Shown here: piece by piece, positions 1-11,625 of the stretch | Position numbering within the stretch: position 1 is the first letter of the stretch | Layout: each line of letters starts with the position of its first letter | The notes under the pieces: generated by a model | The model's input: the letters and a program-made list of their open reading frames with translations, nothing else | What the model was told of the DNA's origin: nothing | Database searches by the model: none | NCBI GenBank assembly: GCA_024291935.2 | Contig: CM044306.1 | Coordinates: 18,919,001 to 18,983,000, forward strand | Reading direction: 5' to 3' | Source: Okapia johnstoni | Taxonomy: Eukaryota > Chordata > Mammalia > Artiodactyla > Giraffidae | DNA: 64,000 bases | Made by a program: the position numbers and the translations under genes

Positions 1-177
1 TAATAAAAAAGTTTTAGCTGCCAAATGGTACATTTTATGATGTGTGTAAGTATGTTGCATAAAAGTTGAAGAAAAAGTTTTATGCTATGTTATACCAAAA
101 AAATGAAAGGAAAGGGCACAGTTTCTTTGGAAAAGTGCCTGGTGATTCCTCAAAAGGGTAAACACAGAATTACCATT

Positions 178-460
178 TGTTGTTCAGTTGCCCAGTTGTG
201 TCTCTTTGCAACTCAGTGGATTGCAGCACACCAGTCTTCCCTGTCCTCTGCTGTCTCCTGGAGTCTGCACAGACTCATGTCCATTGAGCCATCCAACCAT
301 CTCATCCTCTGTCACCCCCTTATCCTCTTGCCCACAATCTTTCCCAGCATCAGGGCCTTTTCCAATGAGCTGACTCTTTACATCAAGTGGCCAAAGTATT
401 GGAGCTTCAGCTTCAGTCCTTCCAATGAATATTCAGGGTTGATGTCCTTTACCAGATGAT
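178..460 (-). mobile_element. BovB 3' fragment
   Basis: Matches the terminal part of BovB seen more completely at 58122-60008 (segments such as catccaaccatctcatcctc and gtcttttccaatgag), diverged. Confidence 0.8.
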
Positions 461-462
461 CT

Positions 463-1015
463 AGTAATTCCACCCCCTGGTATATGCTCAAGAGAAATGA
501 AGGCATTCACTCACATCAAGACTTGTACACAAATTGCAGCATTATCCATGTTCATAGCAGCATTATCCATCATAACCAAAAAGTGGAAACATAGTATGGT
601 CTCACCATACAGTGGAATATTATTTGGCCATAAAGGAATGAAGTACTGACTCATGGTACAGCATGGATGCCCCTCAGAATTGCTACACTGAGGGAAGGAA
701 GCCAACCACAAAAGACCACTCATTGCATGAATCTATTTATATGAAATTTCCAGGATCTAGGTACATTTGTCGTGACAGAAAGGTTTAGTGGTTACGTAGA
801 ATTGGGAAGGGGTTGGAGGGAAATAGAAAGTATAGTTAACACAATTTGGAGTTTCTTTCTGGGGTGATGAAAATGTTCTAGAATTAGATAGTAGTCGTGG
901 TTATGCAACTTTATGAATATATTAAAACCCATTAAATTGTACATGTTAAAAGCATGAACTTCATGGTATATGAATTATATCTTATTTAGAGAATAAGATT
1001 TTAAAAACTTAAAAA
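463..1015 (+). mobile_element. L1-like 3' fragment
   Basis: Typical L1 3' region phrases (gtggaatattatttggccat, ggatctaggtacattt) followed by a poly-A-rich end. Subfamily not assigned. Confidence 0.55.
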
Positions 1016-2354
1016 AAAAATAGTCTTCTGGGGAAAGTATAGCCCTGACTCCAGAATCCTCGCTGGCAATTCCTTTCCTTTCTGTGACAGGAACCCAGCA
1101 GGTTGGGGTCCACAGAGCTGAGAAGCTCCTGTCTCAGGCATCACAGATTCAGGATGCTCTCAGCAGGGAGAGGGAGGCAAGGGAGGACGATGGGAGAAAG
1201 AGGACCTCGGGGTGTAAAGAGGGAGAAGAGGGCATATGCTCCCCAGCTCTGTGCCCATCCCCTCCCATCCCCACACTCCCTGGCTCTGGGGTCCCAGCCA
1301 CATTCCCCATTCCAAGAACCACCTGGTTGTGGGAGAAGCCCCCGTGGGAGAAGGCAGGGAGGTCGGGGGCACAGGCAGGAGCCTTGGCCAGGCAAGCCAG
1401 GGAGTTGACGTCACAGGACCCAGCATCCTGGTCCTCCCGGAAGTAGATGGAGTCAGCAGAATCCATGGAGGGCTCCTGGTCAAAGAAGTTGTAGGGTCGC
1501 AGGAAGAAGCCCACACCGTTCCCCACTGTCACCGTGTTGGGAATGTCCTCTGCATGTGGGATGTGCAGGAAACCGGCTGTCACCCAGGCCACCAAGTCCT
1601 AGTAGGGGAAGAAAGAGGATCATGAGGTCAGGCACTGATAAGGACACTTCTGCCTCCCACAGTGGCCTCATATGGAAGGACTGAGCTCATCAGCCAGGAA
1701 AAATGTGAAATCATAACACTTTCTTCCTTAGTGAGTCCTAAAGACCCCTGCAGGATTCTGACTTGGAAGAGAGTGAGGAGGCTCATGCTTGCTCCCTCTG
1801 CCTCCTCCCTCACGCCCACAGGCCCCCTCTCAACTCACTTGCCCAGCAATGGTCTCATTGTTAATGAAGTCACTGAAGTCCAGGGTGGGGCTCCAGGGGT
1901 CATTCAAATTATAGATGCTGGTGCTGCTGGGCTCCCCCTCCTTCCGCTGGGTCATGGCCAGCTGGTACCTGCAACGGGTTTGGATTAGACCCACAAGATC
2001 ATCAACCCATCCTGCTGCCTGAAGCTGCACTGAGGAGAGGACACAAAGGGGGAAGGAGCACAAAGGTCTTAGGGTGTCCAGCCTCTTTATCATCCTCTGT
2101 CCACTTTCCACTCTCTCTCTCACAAAGTTCCTGCATGTGTTCAATATCACACATCTCAAACATCTACTAGCCCATTGTTCAGACTTCAGGTGGGACTGTG
2201 GCTCATGCCTCCATGCACATGGGACTCTGGGCCTGCATGCATAGGCACAGACACAGCCTGATTCCCATCTTAGGTCAATTTCAGTATCTCATGTACCTGG
2301 ATTTTAGGGAGGACTCCCTCAGAACTGTGCTCCTTTCTTCCTCTTTTCTTCCCC

Positions 2355-3660
2355 CCCTTCAACCTTTTTTTTTTTTTGTATCAGGGTATAGCCGATTAAC
2401 AATGTTGTGATAGTCTCAGGTGGACAGCAAAGGGACTCGGCCATACATATTCATGTATCCATTCTCCCCCAAACTCCCCTCCCATTCCGATCACCACATA
2501 ACATTGAGCAGACTTCTTTGTGCTACACAGTAGGATCTCGTTGGCTATCCATTTCATTTTTTTTTATTTTTGGCTACATAGGGTCTTCGCTGCTGTGAGC
2601 TCAGGCTTTTTCTAGTTGCAGGAAGCGGGGACTAGTCTTTGTTGAAGAGCATGGGCTCTAGGCATGAGGGCTTCAGTAGTGGTGGCTCAGAGCTCTGGAG
2701 TGCTCGCTCAGCAGTTGTGGTGAATGGGCTCAGTTGCCCTGCAGCATGTGGGAATCTTAGCTCCCTGACCAGGGATCGAGCCTGTGTCCCCTGCATTGGC
2801 AGGTGGATTCTTAGCCACTGGGCCACCAGGGAAGCCCAATTTTAAGCATAGCTGCATGTATATGTCGATCCCAAACTCCCCAACTATCCCTTCCCCTCAC
2901 CCTTCCTTTCTGGCAACCATAAGTTTGTTCTCTAAGTCTGTGAGTCTGTTTCTGTTTTGTAAATAAGTTCACTTGTATAATTTTTTTTTTTTTAGATTTC
3001 GAATATAAGGGATGTCATACGATATTTATCCTTCTCTGGCTGACTTACTTCACTCAGTATGACAGTCTCTAGGTTCATTCATGTTGCTGCAAATGTTGTC
3101 CACCCTACCAACGCCCCTACCCCCATTTTATTGAGAGATAAGTGACCACTGGTGGTTAAATTTCATACATTTTATGTTAGGGTGTTCTTCCAAGGTACTT
3201 AAAGAAATTTGATTCTACTAGGTTGAGCATACTCCTTAAACTATTATTTTATGTGGCTGGGTTTCCACTGACCTTCTCCTTCTGAGGAGCTGAAGCCATT
3301 ACTTCTTTTTAATGGCTGAGTAATATTCCATTGTGTATATGTGCCATATGTTCTTTATCCATTCCTCTGTCGATGGACATTTAGGTTGTTTCCATGTCTT
3401 GGCTGCAAACAGTGCTGTAAAGAGTACTGCAATGAACACTGGGGTGCATGTATACTTTTAGATCATATTTTTCTCTGGGTATATGTCCAGGAGTGGGATT
3501 GCAGGATCATATGGTAGTTCTATTTTTTAGTGTTTAAGGAATGTCCATACTATGTTCTCCATAGTGGCTGTACCAATTTACATTCCCACAAGTAGTATAG
3601 GGGGTGTTCTCTTCTCACCATACCCTCTCCAGCATTTGTTTATGGATTTTTTAATAACTA
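2355..3660 (-). mobile_element. L1-like 3' region (minus), split by a SINE
   Basis: 2355-2545 and about 2840-3110 plus 3290-3660 carry reverse-complement L1 3' sequence (gtaatattccattgtgtata, ggacatttaggttgtttcca). The first part is an L1 3' end with poly-T; the SINE at 2560-2838 sits between them. About 3110-3290 is unassigned. Confidence 0.55.
2560..2838 (-). mobile_element. Ruminant tRNA-derived SINE (CHR type), near full length
   Basis: Reverse complement of the SINE that begins gggcttccctggtggcccag and continues with the box-like gatccctggtcagggagcta; ends in the T-rich stretch at 2560. Confidence 0.75.
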
Positions 3661-3759
3661 TTTTGACTCAATCTTTTTTTATAAGGTTTTTTTTTGATGT
3701 GGACCATTTTTAAAAACTCTTTATTGTATTTGTTATAATCTTGCTTCTGTTTCATGTTT

Positions 3760-3875
3760 TGGTTTTTTGGCCATGAGAAATATGGGATCTTAGCTCCCTG
3801 ACCAGGGATAAAACCCACAACCCCTGCACTGGAAGGCGAAGTCTTAACCACTGGACTGCCAGGGAAATCTCTCCT
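3760..3875 (-). mobile_element. CHR-type SINE fragment
   Basis: Reverse-complement head of the same SINE (tcttaaccactggactgcca ... agctccctgaccagggat). Confidence 0.7.
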
Positions 3876-5486
3876 CTCCAACCTTGATTATGAACATTTT
3901 AAACATATAGAAAACTTGAAAGAGTAGTATAGTGAACATCCACATACCCACCTCGCAGATTCTACTGATGCCTTAAACATTTTTTCACATTTGATTCAGT
4001 ATCTATCTTTCCATTCATCCATTTACCCAGTAGGCTTCAATTTGAGCAGCCTAAGATTGTGGCTGTAGGAATGCATGTGTGTGAGAATGTGTGACTGTGA
4101 GTGTGTATGCACACCCATGGGAGGTGGGGAACCTGGGTTCCCCGCAACACGTAGCCTTTTGTACCATCCTTCTCCCCCAGTGCCTCCCTTATATCCCATC
4201 ACTCACCTTGCCCAGCTGAAGGCTCTCTCCATGGAGCTGTTCTGGGGCAGTGGCCCCGCAGAAAAGCTGACCGTCTGGATGCGGTAGCCGCGAGGGTGCC
4301 CCCACTTGTTGTTCTGCTTGCTGGCCAGGTACAGGTATCGAGGGGAGGCCCCTCCCAGGGGGAAGGCGGCCTGCTCCCCCGTCTCCAGTTGCTTCCGGGT
4401 CACCTGCAGCCTCTGTATCTGGTGCTCAGGGCTCCAGGGTACCGCCGTGGGGACAAAAGCCATGTCCTCAGCCCAGACCCAGTTCTCCAGTCCTGGGGGA
4501 GTGGAGTAGGGGGAAGGGAGGAGCGAGAGTTGGTTAGGCAGCTGCACTGCCCCCTCTGGAATCTACCTGCTCCTGGCTTCAGAGTAAGAGCCAAAGACAA
4601 GGCCAGATTGAGTGTGTCCCTTGCTTCCCTCCCTTATCCCCTGGATGTCCCTGATCCAGAGATTTGGAGAAGGTCTTTCTTCTGGACATCATCTCTGGTA
4701 ATAACCCCAGATGCCCTACGACTGAGTTTCCATTGATCTTCTCCTTCTGAGGAGCAGAAGGTAGGGTAGTTACCTGAGGTTGGAGCAGTCTAGCAGGCAA
4801 TGTGCAGAGTCAGGTTCTTTCTGACCTGAGGAAAGTGTCTGCATATCATATCTGAAGCTCCATCATTAGAGCTGCCTTCTCATGAACATTATCACAGCAG
4901 TAGCTCAATTTACTGAACTTGGAGGAGTTCTACACAGGCAATGTGCTGAGGGCTTTACATGGATTGAAGCTTTACTTACACAACAACCCATTTTATGGAT
5001 GGGACAACTGAGGCTTAGATGTGCTCCGGTTTGTCACCAAGGGCACATGGTTAGTTTCATGGCAGTGCCGGAGACCTAAGTCTCAGTCTGGTTCTACACT
5101 GACTATACATGAGTACCCAGAGAAAACCAACATCAATTGGCTCCACCACACATGGACAGCAGATACGCAGACCAGCGGAAAGGAAAGTCAGACCCCAGGC
5201 CCAACACTGCTGGAGCTTAGTGGTGTTTTCTATTGTTTGGGGTTTGGCAAGGAATTAGGCACAGTATGTTGCCTGCATATTTGTTTTAAACGAATTTATT
5301 GGAGTCCAGCTAGGTTCCATATTAGGAATCAACTTAAGTGATCTGAGACCAAAGAACAGTAAGTCAAAACATGCCGGAAGCTCCCTCCATACCTTCAAAA
5401 GATTAGAGAGAGCAGAGACTGATTAAGCAAAGCCTCACTTTCCTCTTGTGAATTACTGCTCCTAGTCCACACTCCACATTTTCTGC

Positions 5487-5698
5487 TTATGTGTGTGTTA
5501 GTCGCTCAGTCATTTCTGACTGTTTGTGAGTCCATGGACTGTAGGTCTCCAGGCTCCTCTGTCTATGAAATTTTCCAGGCAGGAATACTGGAGTGGATAA
5601 CCATTCCCTTCTCTAGGGGATCTTCCCAACCCAGGGATCGAACCAGAGTCTCCTGCCTTGCAGGCATATTCTTTACCATCTGAGCCACTGGGGAAGCC
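5487..5698 (-). mobile_element. Bov-tA SINE
   Basis: Reverse complement of the Bov-tA consensus: gttagtcgctcagtc at one end and tttaccatctgagccactgg at the other. Confidence 0.85.
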
Positions 5699-5848
5699 TT
5701 TCTACCTATAGATGATAATTACAGGCCAAGAGTTCTCTTTTCTGGTACAGCCACACAAGCAAACTCATATGGATAATAAGAACAACAATGATAGCTAATA
5801 CTTCTCCATGCATATCAGGCACCATTCCATGTGCTTTAAGGTTTGCCA

Positions 5849-6380
5849 TAGGGACTTCTCAAGTGGTCCAGTGGCTAAGACTCTGAGCTTCCAATGCAGG
5901 GGGCCCAGGTTTGATCCCTGGTCAGGGAACTAGATACACATGAATCAACTAAGAATTCGCATGCAACCTGGTGCTGCCAAATAGATAAATAAATATATAA
6001 ATATTTTTCAGCCTGGATGGGGGAAGTTTGAGGGAGAATGGATACAAGTATATGTATGGCTGAGTCCCTTTGCTATCTACCTGAAACTATCACAACACTG
6101 TTAATCAGTTATTCTCCAATAAAAAAGTTTTTTTTTTTTTTTAAGGATTTCCCTGTCCAATTCAGGGGACATGAGTTCGATTCCTAGTCTGGGAAAATTC
6201 CACATGCCTTGGGGAAACTAAGCCCATGCACCTCAACTACTGAGTCTGCACTCTAGAGTCTGTGCTCTGCAACAAGAGAAACCGCCACAATGAGAAGCCT
6301 ATGCACTGCAGCTAGAGAAACCCCACTCACAGCAACAAAGACACAGCAAAGCCATAAATAAATAGACAAGTACATAATTT
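5849..6380 (+). mobile_element. Two CHR-type SINEs separated by an L1 3' end
   Basis: 5849-5995: SINE head with gggacttctcaagtggtcca and A-rich tail. 6005-6137: L1 3' end (ggctgagtccctttgctatc, caataaaaaag). 6144-6380: second, more diverged SINE ending in aataaataga. Confidence 0.65.
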
Positions 6381-6948
6381 TTTTTAAAAAAAGAGTTGTT
6401 CTAATTTGGATATAGAGATAAATAGAAACATGTGTGTCAGTTAGAATACATACATATATATTTTCTAGTTAAGTCCAATAAGAGACCCTAAAAGCAATGA
6501 CATCCCAGGAATAATGAGCACAGCTGGTACCCAGATCTTGGTTTCTAAATACTATTCTCCAATAAAAGAAACCAGAGATTCTTGGGGAAGTGGTTGAATC
6601 AAGGGTTAGAAGAGGGAAAATACAAGATGGAATAGGAGCATATTGTGGTGCCAGAGACTAAAGAAGTACTCAAAAAAGGAGGGACTCATGTCAGCAGGAC
6701 AAAGAAACCAGCCTGAAGGTCCTCCCAATGACCAAAGCTGGAACAATTTAAGGAAAAAAAATGATAGTAGGGGCTTATAACCCTTAGAATAAAATATCCA
6801 TGAGTCCACACAGTTATGAATAAATAATTACATATATAAATAAAATGGAGGGACAACACTTTCTTATGGAAAATTCCAATGAATAAATGTATAAAGAAAA
6901 AGAGACAAATGTAAATGGCACAGTAATTATCACTGTTGCAGGAAAAAA

Positions 6949-7101
6949 CCACCAATAGATGCTAATATTCATAGGCAAGAGTTTGAGAAGAAAGAGCTTG
7001 AGAAGAAAAGAAATAGTATATTTGCATAGCATCCACCAATAGATGCTAATATTCATAGGCAAGAGCTTGAGAAGAAAAGAAATGGTATATTTGCACAGCA
7101 T
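6949..7101. repeat. Tandem duplication of about 70-84 bases
   Basis: Two head-to-tail units starting ccaccaatagatgctaatat at 6949 and 7033 and both ending near ttgca(t/c)agcat. The first unit has an extra 'aagaaagagcttgag' segment. The source sequence is not a repeat family I recognise. Confidence 0.9.
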
Positions 7102-7417
7102 CAAAAATTTACCCCAAATATTTATTAATTGCAAGTGGAAAAACAGTAACTTTTGCAATGGAGGTAGCTGGAAAATACCACCTTAACCAAGTGCTTGAGT
7201 CCCACATCACTGGCGATAAGACATAAGGACATGATGTACCCCAGGATACAATGCTCTGAGAAGGGTGTAATGTCATTCCTGTGGTTTTCTTACCCAAGAA
7301 ACTCCACGAAAACAAAAACACAAGCTCAATCTAATCATAAGACAGTATCAGAGAAAACCCAAAGAAAGACATTCTACAAAATGATTGACTAGTATCTTCT
7401 AAAGTGCCCGTTCCTGG

Positions 7418-7690
7418 GACTTCCCTGTGTTCCAGTGGTTAAGCATCTGCCTTGCAAGGCAGGGGATGTGGGTTTGATTTCTGGTTGGGGGAATCAAAGA
7501 GCCCACCTAAGATCTCATGTGCTGTGCGGCAAGGAAGCCTACGCACCACAACTATGGAGCCCTCATGTTCTAGAGTGCCTGGCACAACAAGAGAGCCTGT
7601 GGGCTGCAACAAAAGATCCCGCTTGATGTAGTGATGATCCCACGTACTGCAACTAAGACTGGCCCAGCCAAACAGATAAATAATAAGAAC
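7418..7690 (+). mobile_element. CHR-type SINE, near full length
   Basis: Starts gggacttccctgtgttccag, runs through gatctcatgtgctgtgcggc and ends agataaataataag. Confidence 0.75.
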
Positions 7691-7961
7691 TGCTGCAGAT
7701 TGGAGAAGACCATAAAGAGATAGGACATCTAAGCGCAATGTGGGATGCTGGTTTAGATCCTGAAACAGAGAAAGGAAATCAGTGGAAGAACTCATAAAAT
7801 TCTCATCAGATCTGCCATTTTTAGTATTGTAATCATGTTAATTTCCTGTGTTTGACTGTCCTGTGCTTCTGTAAGATGTTAACATTAAGGGGAGTCAGTG
7901 AAGGATATATGGCAACTCTGTATAATGTCTGCAATTTTTCTGTAAGTCTGAAGTTATTTCA

Positions 7962-9345
7962 GGGACTTCGCTGGTGGTCCAGTGGTTAAGAATTCATCTT
8001 CCACTGCATAGGATGCAGGTTTGATCTCTGGTCAAGGAACTAAAATTTGACATGCCCGTGTGGATCACAATAAACTGTGGAAAATTGATGGGAATACCAG
8101 ACCACCTGACCTGCCTCTTGAGAAACCTGTATGCAGGTCAGGAAGCAACAGTTAGAACTGGACATGGAACAACAGACTGGTTCCAAATAGGAAAAGGAGT
8201 ACGTCAAGGCTGTATATTGTCACCCTGCTTATTTAACTTATATGCAGAGTACATCATGAGAAACGCTGGGCTGGAGGAAGCACAAGCTGGAATCAAGATT
8301 GCCAGGAGAAATATCAATAACCTCAGATATGCAGATGACACCACCCTTATGGCAGAAAGTGAAGAAGAACTAAAGAGCCTTTTGATGAAAGTGAAAGAGA
8401 AGAGTGAAAAAGTTGGCTTAAAGCTCAACATTCAGAAAACTAAGATCATGGCATCCAGTCCCATCACTTCATGGCAGATAGATGGGGAAACAGTGGAAAC
8501 AGTGGCTGACTTTATTTTTCTGGGCTCTAAAATCACTGCTGATGGTGATTGCAGCCATGAAATTAAAAGACGCTTACTCCTTGGAGGGAAGGTTATGACC
8601 AACCTAGATAGCATATTAAAAAGCAGAGACATTACTTTGCCAACAAAGGTCCATCTAGTCAAGGCTATGGTTTTTCCAGTGGTCAGGTATGGATGTGAGA
8701 GTTGAACTATAAAGAAAGCTGAGCACCGAAGAATTGAAGCTTTTGAACTGCGGTGTTGGAGAATATTCTTTTTTTTAAAATAAATTTATTTATTTTAGTT
8801 GGGGTAATTACTTTACAATATTGTAGTGGTTTTCTTGAGAGTCCCTTGGACTGCAAGGAGATCCAACCAGTCCATCCTAAAGGAGATCAGTCCTGGGTGT
8901 TCATTGGAAGGACTAATATTGAAGCTGAAACTCCCATACTTTGGCCACTTAATGTGAAGAGTTGACTCATTGGAAAAGACCCTGATGCTGGGAAAGATTG
9001 AGGGCAGGAGGAGAAGGGGACGACAGAGGATGAGATGGCTAGATGGCATCACCGACTCGATGGACGTGGGTTTGGGTGGACTCAGGGAGTTGGTGATGGA
9101 CAGGGAGGCCTGGTGTGCTGCGGTTCATGGGGTCGCAAAGAGTCGGACATAACTGAGCGACTGAACTGAACTGAACTGAACTGGGACATCTGAGCCCGAG
9201 AGCCACAACTAACTGAGCCCTCACGTTCTAGAGCCTGTTCTCCACAACAAGAGAAGCCTGTGAGCCACAACTAGAGACAGCCCAACCATGATGACAAAGA
9301 GACCATGCTCTGCAATGAAGGCCCAGCTCAACCAAAAACAAAAGA
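7962..9345 (+). mobile_element. CHR-type SINE split by a BovB insertion
   Basis: SINE head at 7962-8050 stops after ggtcaaggaactaaaatttg; its second half resumes at about 9183 (agccacaactaactgagccc) and ends near 9345. The BovB at 8051-9181 lies between; 'gacat' flanks both junctions and may be the target duplication. Confidence 0.7.
8051..9181 (+). mobile_element. BovB LINE, 3' part with reverse transcriptase domain
   Basis: Open frame 8052-8705 (217 residues) carries the RTE-type reverse transcriptase palm: GVRQGCILSP and the catalytic LRYADD motif near 8330. The frame ends with a TGA soon after. About 8766-8830 is a foreign AT-rich insert, then the BovB 3' end resumes and finishes in ACTGA repeats at 9160-9181. 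The endonuclease domain and N terminus are absent (5' truncated). Not autonomous. Confidence 0.85.
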
Positions 9346-9474
9346 GTTATTTCAAAAGGAAAAAGGTTTTCAAATAGTCATTAATCCTCACAACAATCTT
9401 ATGAAAAATGCACTGTTAAACCATTTTTACACTTGAGTAAACTGAGATACAAAGAGGATAAGCATAAAAATCTT

Positions 9475-10875
9475 TCAGGGTGTGGAGAAAAGGGAACCTT
9501 CTTACATTGTTAGTAGGAATGTAAATTGGTGCAGCCACCAAGGAGAACAGTATGGAGGTTCCTCAGAAAAGTAAAGATAGAATTGCCATGTGACCCAGAA
9601 ATTCCACTTCTGGGCCTGGGATAAAACTGTAATTCAAAAAAATACATGCACCCCAAAGTTCATAGCCACAGTATTTACAATAGCCAAGAACTAGAAGCAA
9701 CCTAAGTGCAGCAACTGATGATTAGATTAAGAAGATGTGAGATATACATATACACAATAGAAGTGGCTAGTGACTACCATATTGAACAGAATAAAAGAAT
9801 AGAAAAAAGCATTTCCCAACAAATGCTAGAGAGGGTGTGGAGAAAAGGGAACACTTCTACGCTAAAACCTAAAAATAGAGTTACTATATGATCCAGCAAT
9901 CCCACTCCTGAGTATATATTCAGACAAAACTATAATTTGAAAAGATACATGTACCCCTGTGTTCATAGCAGCAGTATTTACAATAGTCAACACATGGAAA
10001 CAACCTAAATGTCCAATGACAGATGAATGGATAAAGATGATGTAATACATATATACAATGGAATATTACTGAGCCATAAAAAGGAATGAATGAGAGTCAG
10101 TTGAACTGAGGTGGATGAACTTATAGCCTGTTATACAGAGTGAAGTAAGTCAGAATGAGAAAACCAAATATCGTATATTAACACATATATATGAAATCTA
10201 GAAAAATGGTAGTGGTGAACCTATTTGCAGGGCAGGAATGGAGACATAAATATAGAGAACTGACTTGTGGACAAAGCGAGGGAAGGAGAGGGTGGGATGA
10301 ATTCAGAGTGTAGCATTGAAATACCTTGTGTAAAATTACTAGTGGGAAGTTCCTATATAATGCAGGGAGCTCAGCCAGGTGCTCTGTGATGACCTAGAGG
10401 GGTGGGATGGGAAAGAGTGGGAGGGAGGCTAATGAGGGAGGGGATATATATATGTATACACACACACACACACATATTTATGGCTGATTCACATTGTTAA
10501 AAGCAGAAACTAACACAACATTGTTAAGAAATTATCTTCCAATTAAAAATTTTTATAAATAATAAATGCAGCACAAATGGACATATCTATGAAACGGAAA
10601 CAGATTTACAGCTATAGAGAACAGATATGTGGCTGCTGTAGGGGAAGGATGATTGGGAGTTTGGGGTTAGCAGACATAAACTACTATATAGAATGGATAA
10701 AAAACAAAGACCTACTGCATAGCACAGAGAACTGTATTCAATATCCTGAGATAAACCATAGTGGAAAATAATATGAAAAAGAATATATATATGTATGTAT
10801 AACTGAATCACCTTGCTGCATAGCAGAAATTAACACAACATTGTAAACCAACTAAACTTCAGTTAAAAAAAGAAA
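9475..10875 (+). mobile_element. L1-like 3' fragments
   Basis: Two or three overlapping L1 3' ends in tandem: 9475-9780, about 9820-10560 (ending aattaaaaatttttataaat) and 10565-10875 (ending ttcagttaaaaaaag). A short CA run lies at 10459-10474. Confidence 0.6.
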
Positions 10876-11147
10876 AGGTTGCTCTCACATTTGCCAGGAG
10901 CTCTTCATGTGGTCCCCACTCCTCCATTATAACCTAAGTCTCCTGAGAGCAGAGATGTGGTTTCTTTTGTTAAACTGTTTTAGTGCAGTGCTTGGCACAA
11001 ATATGCATTCGGTAAATATTTGTTGTTTGCATGAGTGTAATATGTTGTTATGTGAGAAATTAGAACTGAGAAAATATATATACATTATGATCAAAAAATG
11101 TCAGTAAAAATCTAAATGTCTATACCAGTATATCTTACCCTGGGTCT

Positions 11148-11325
11148 TCCCAGGTGGCTCAGTAGTAAAGAACCCACCTGTCAATGTAGCAGACGTGGGT
11201 TCCATCCCTGGGTCAGGAAGACCTCCTAGAGAAGGAAATGCAACCCACTCCAGTACTCTTGCCTGGGAAATCCCATGGACGGAGGAGCCTGGCGGGCTAC
11301 TGTCCATGTGGCCGCCGCTGTATAG
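11148..11325 (+). mobile_element. Bov-tA SINE fragment
   Basis: cttcccaggtggctcagtag through ggaggagcctggcgggctac. Confidence 0.8.
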
Positions 11326-11509
11326 TATCATACATAGCACACACCATGATAGATTCTAGAACTGCACGTGCACAGTTTAAAAAAGGAAAGAATTATTTTT
11401 TTAAGCATGAGGGAATAACTATCTAAGGTTGAAAATCTCTGAGGAGTTCGATGGCTTTCATATTTATTCACACACTTTTACATCTTTAATGTTTCAAAGA
11501 GATTTTCCT

Positions 11510-11625
11510 TCTCTTTGGCCTCCCAGCAAGCAGGATATTAGTACCCTGACCAGGGATGGAACCCTGCCTCCTGCAGTGGAAATATGGAGTCTTAACCACT
11601 GGACAACCAGGGAATTGGCACAATG
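11510..11625 (-). mobile_element. CHR-type SINE fragment
   Basis: Reverse-complement SINE head (gtcttaaccactggacaacc ... accctgaccagggatggaac), 70 bases from copy A exon 1. Confidence 0.7.

Larger units (their letters stand above)
1..1148. other. Left flank: BovB and L1 fragments, 3' flank of copy A
   Basis: About 178-460 is a minus-strand BovB 3' fragment and about 463-1015 a plus-strand L1-like 3' fragment ending in an A-rich tail. From about 1020 the sequence is 3' flank of the amine oxidase unit, matching the positions 3' of copies B, C and AOC3 (ttctgtgacaggaacccag). Confidence 0.7.
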
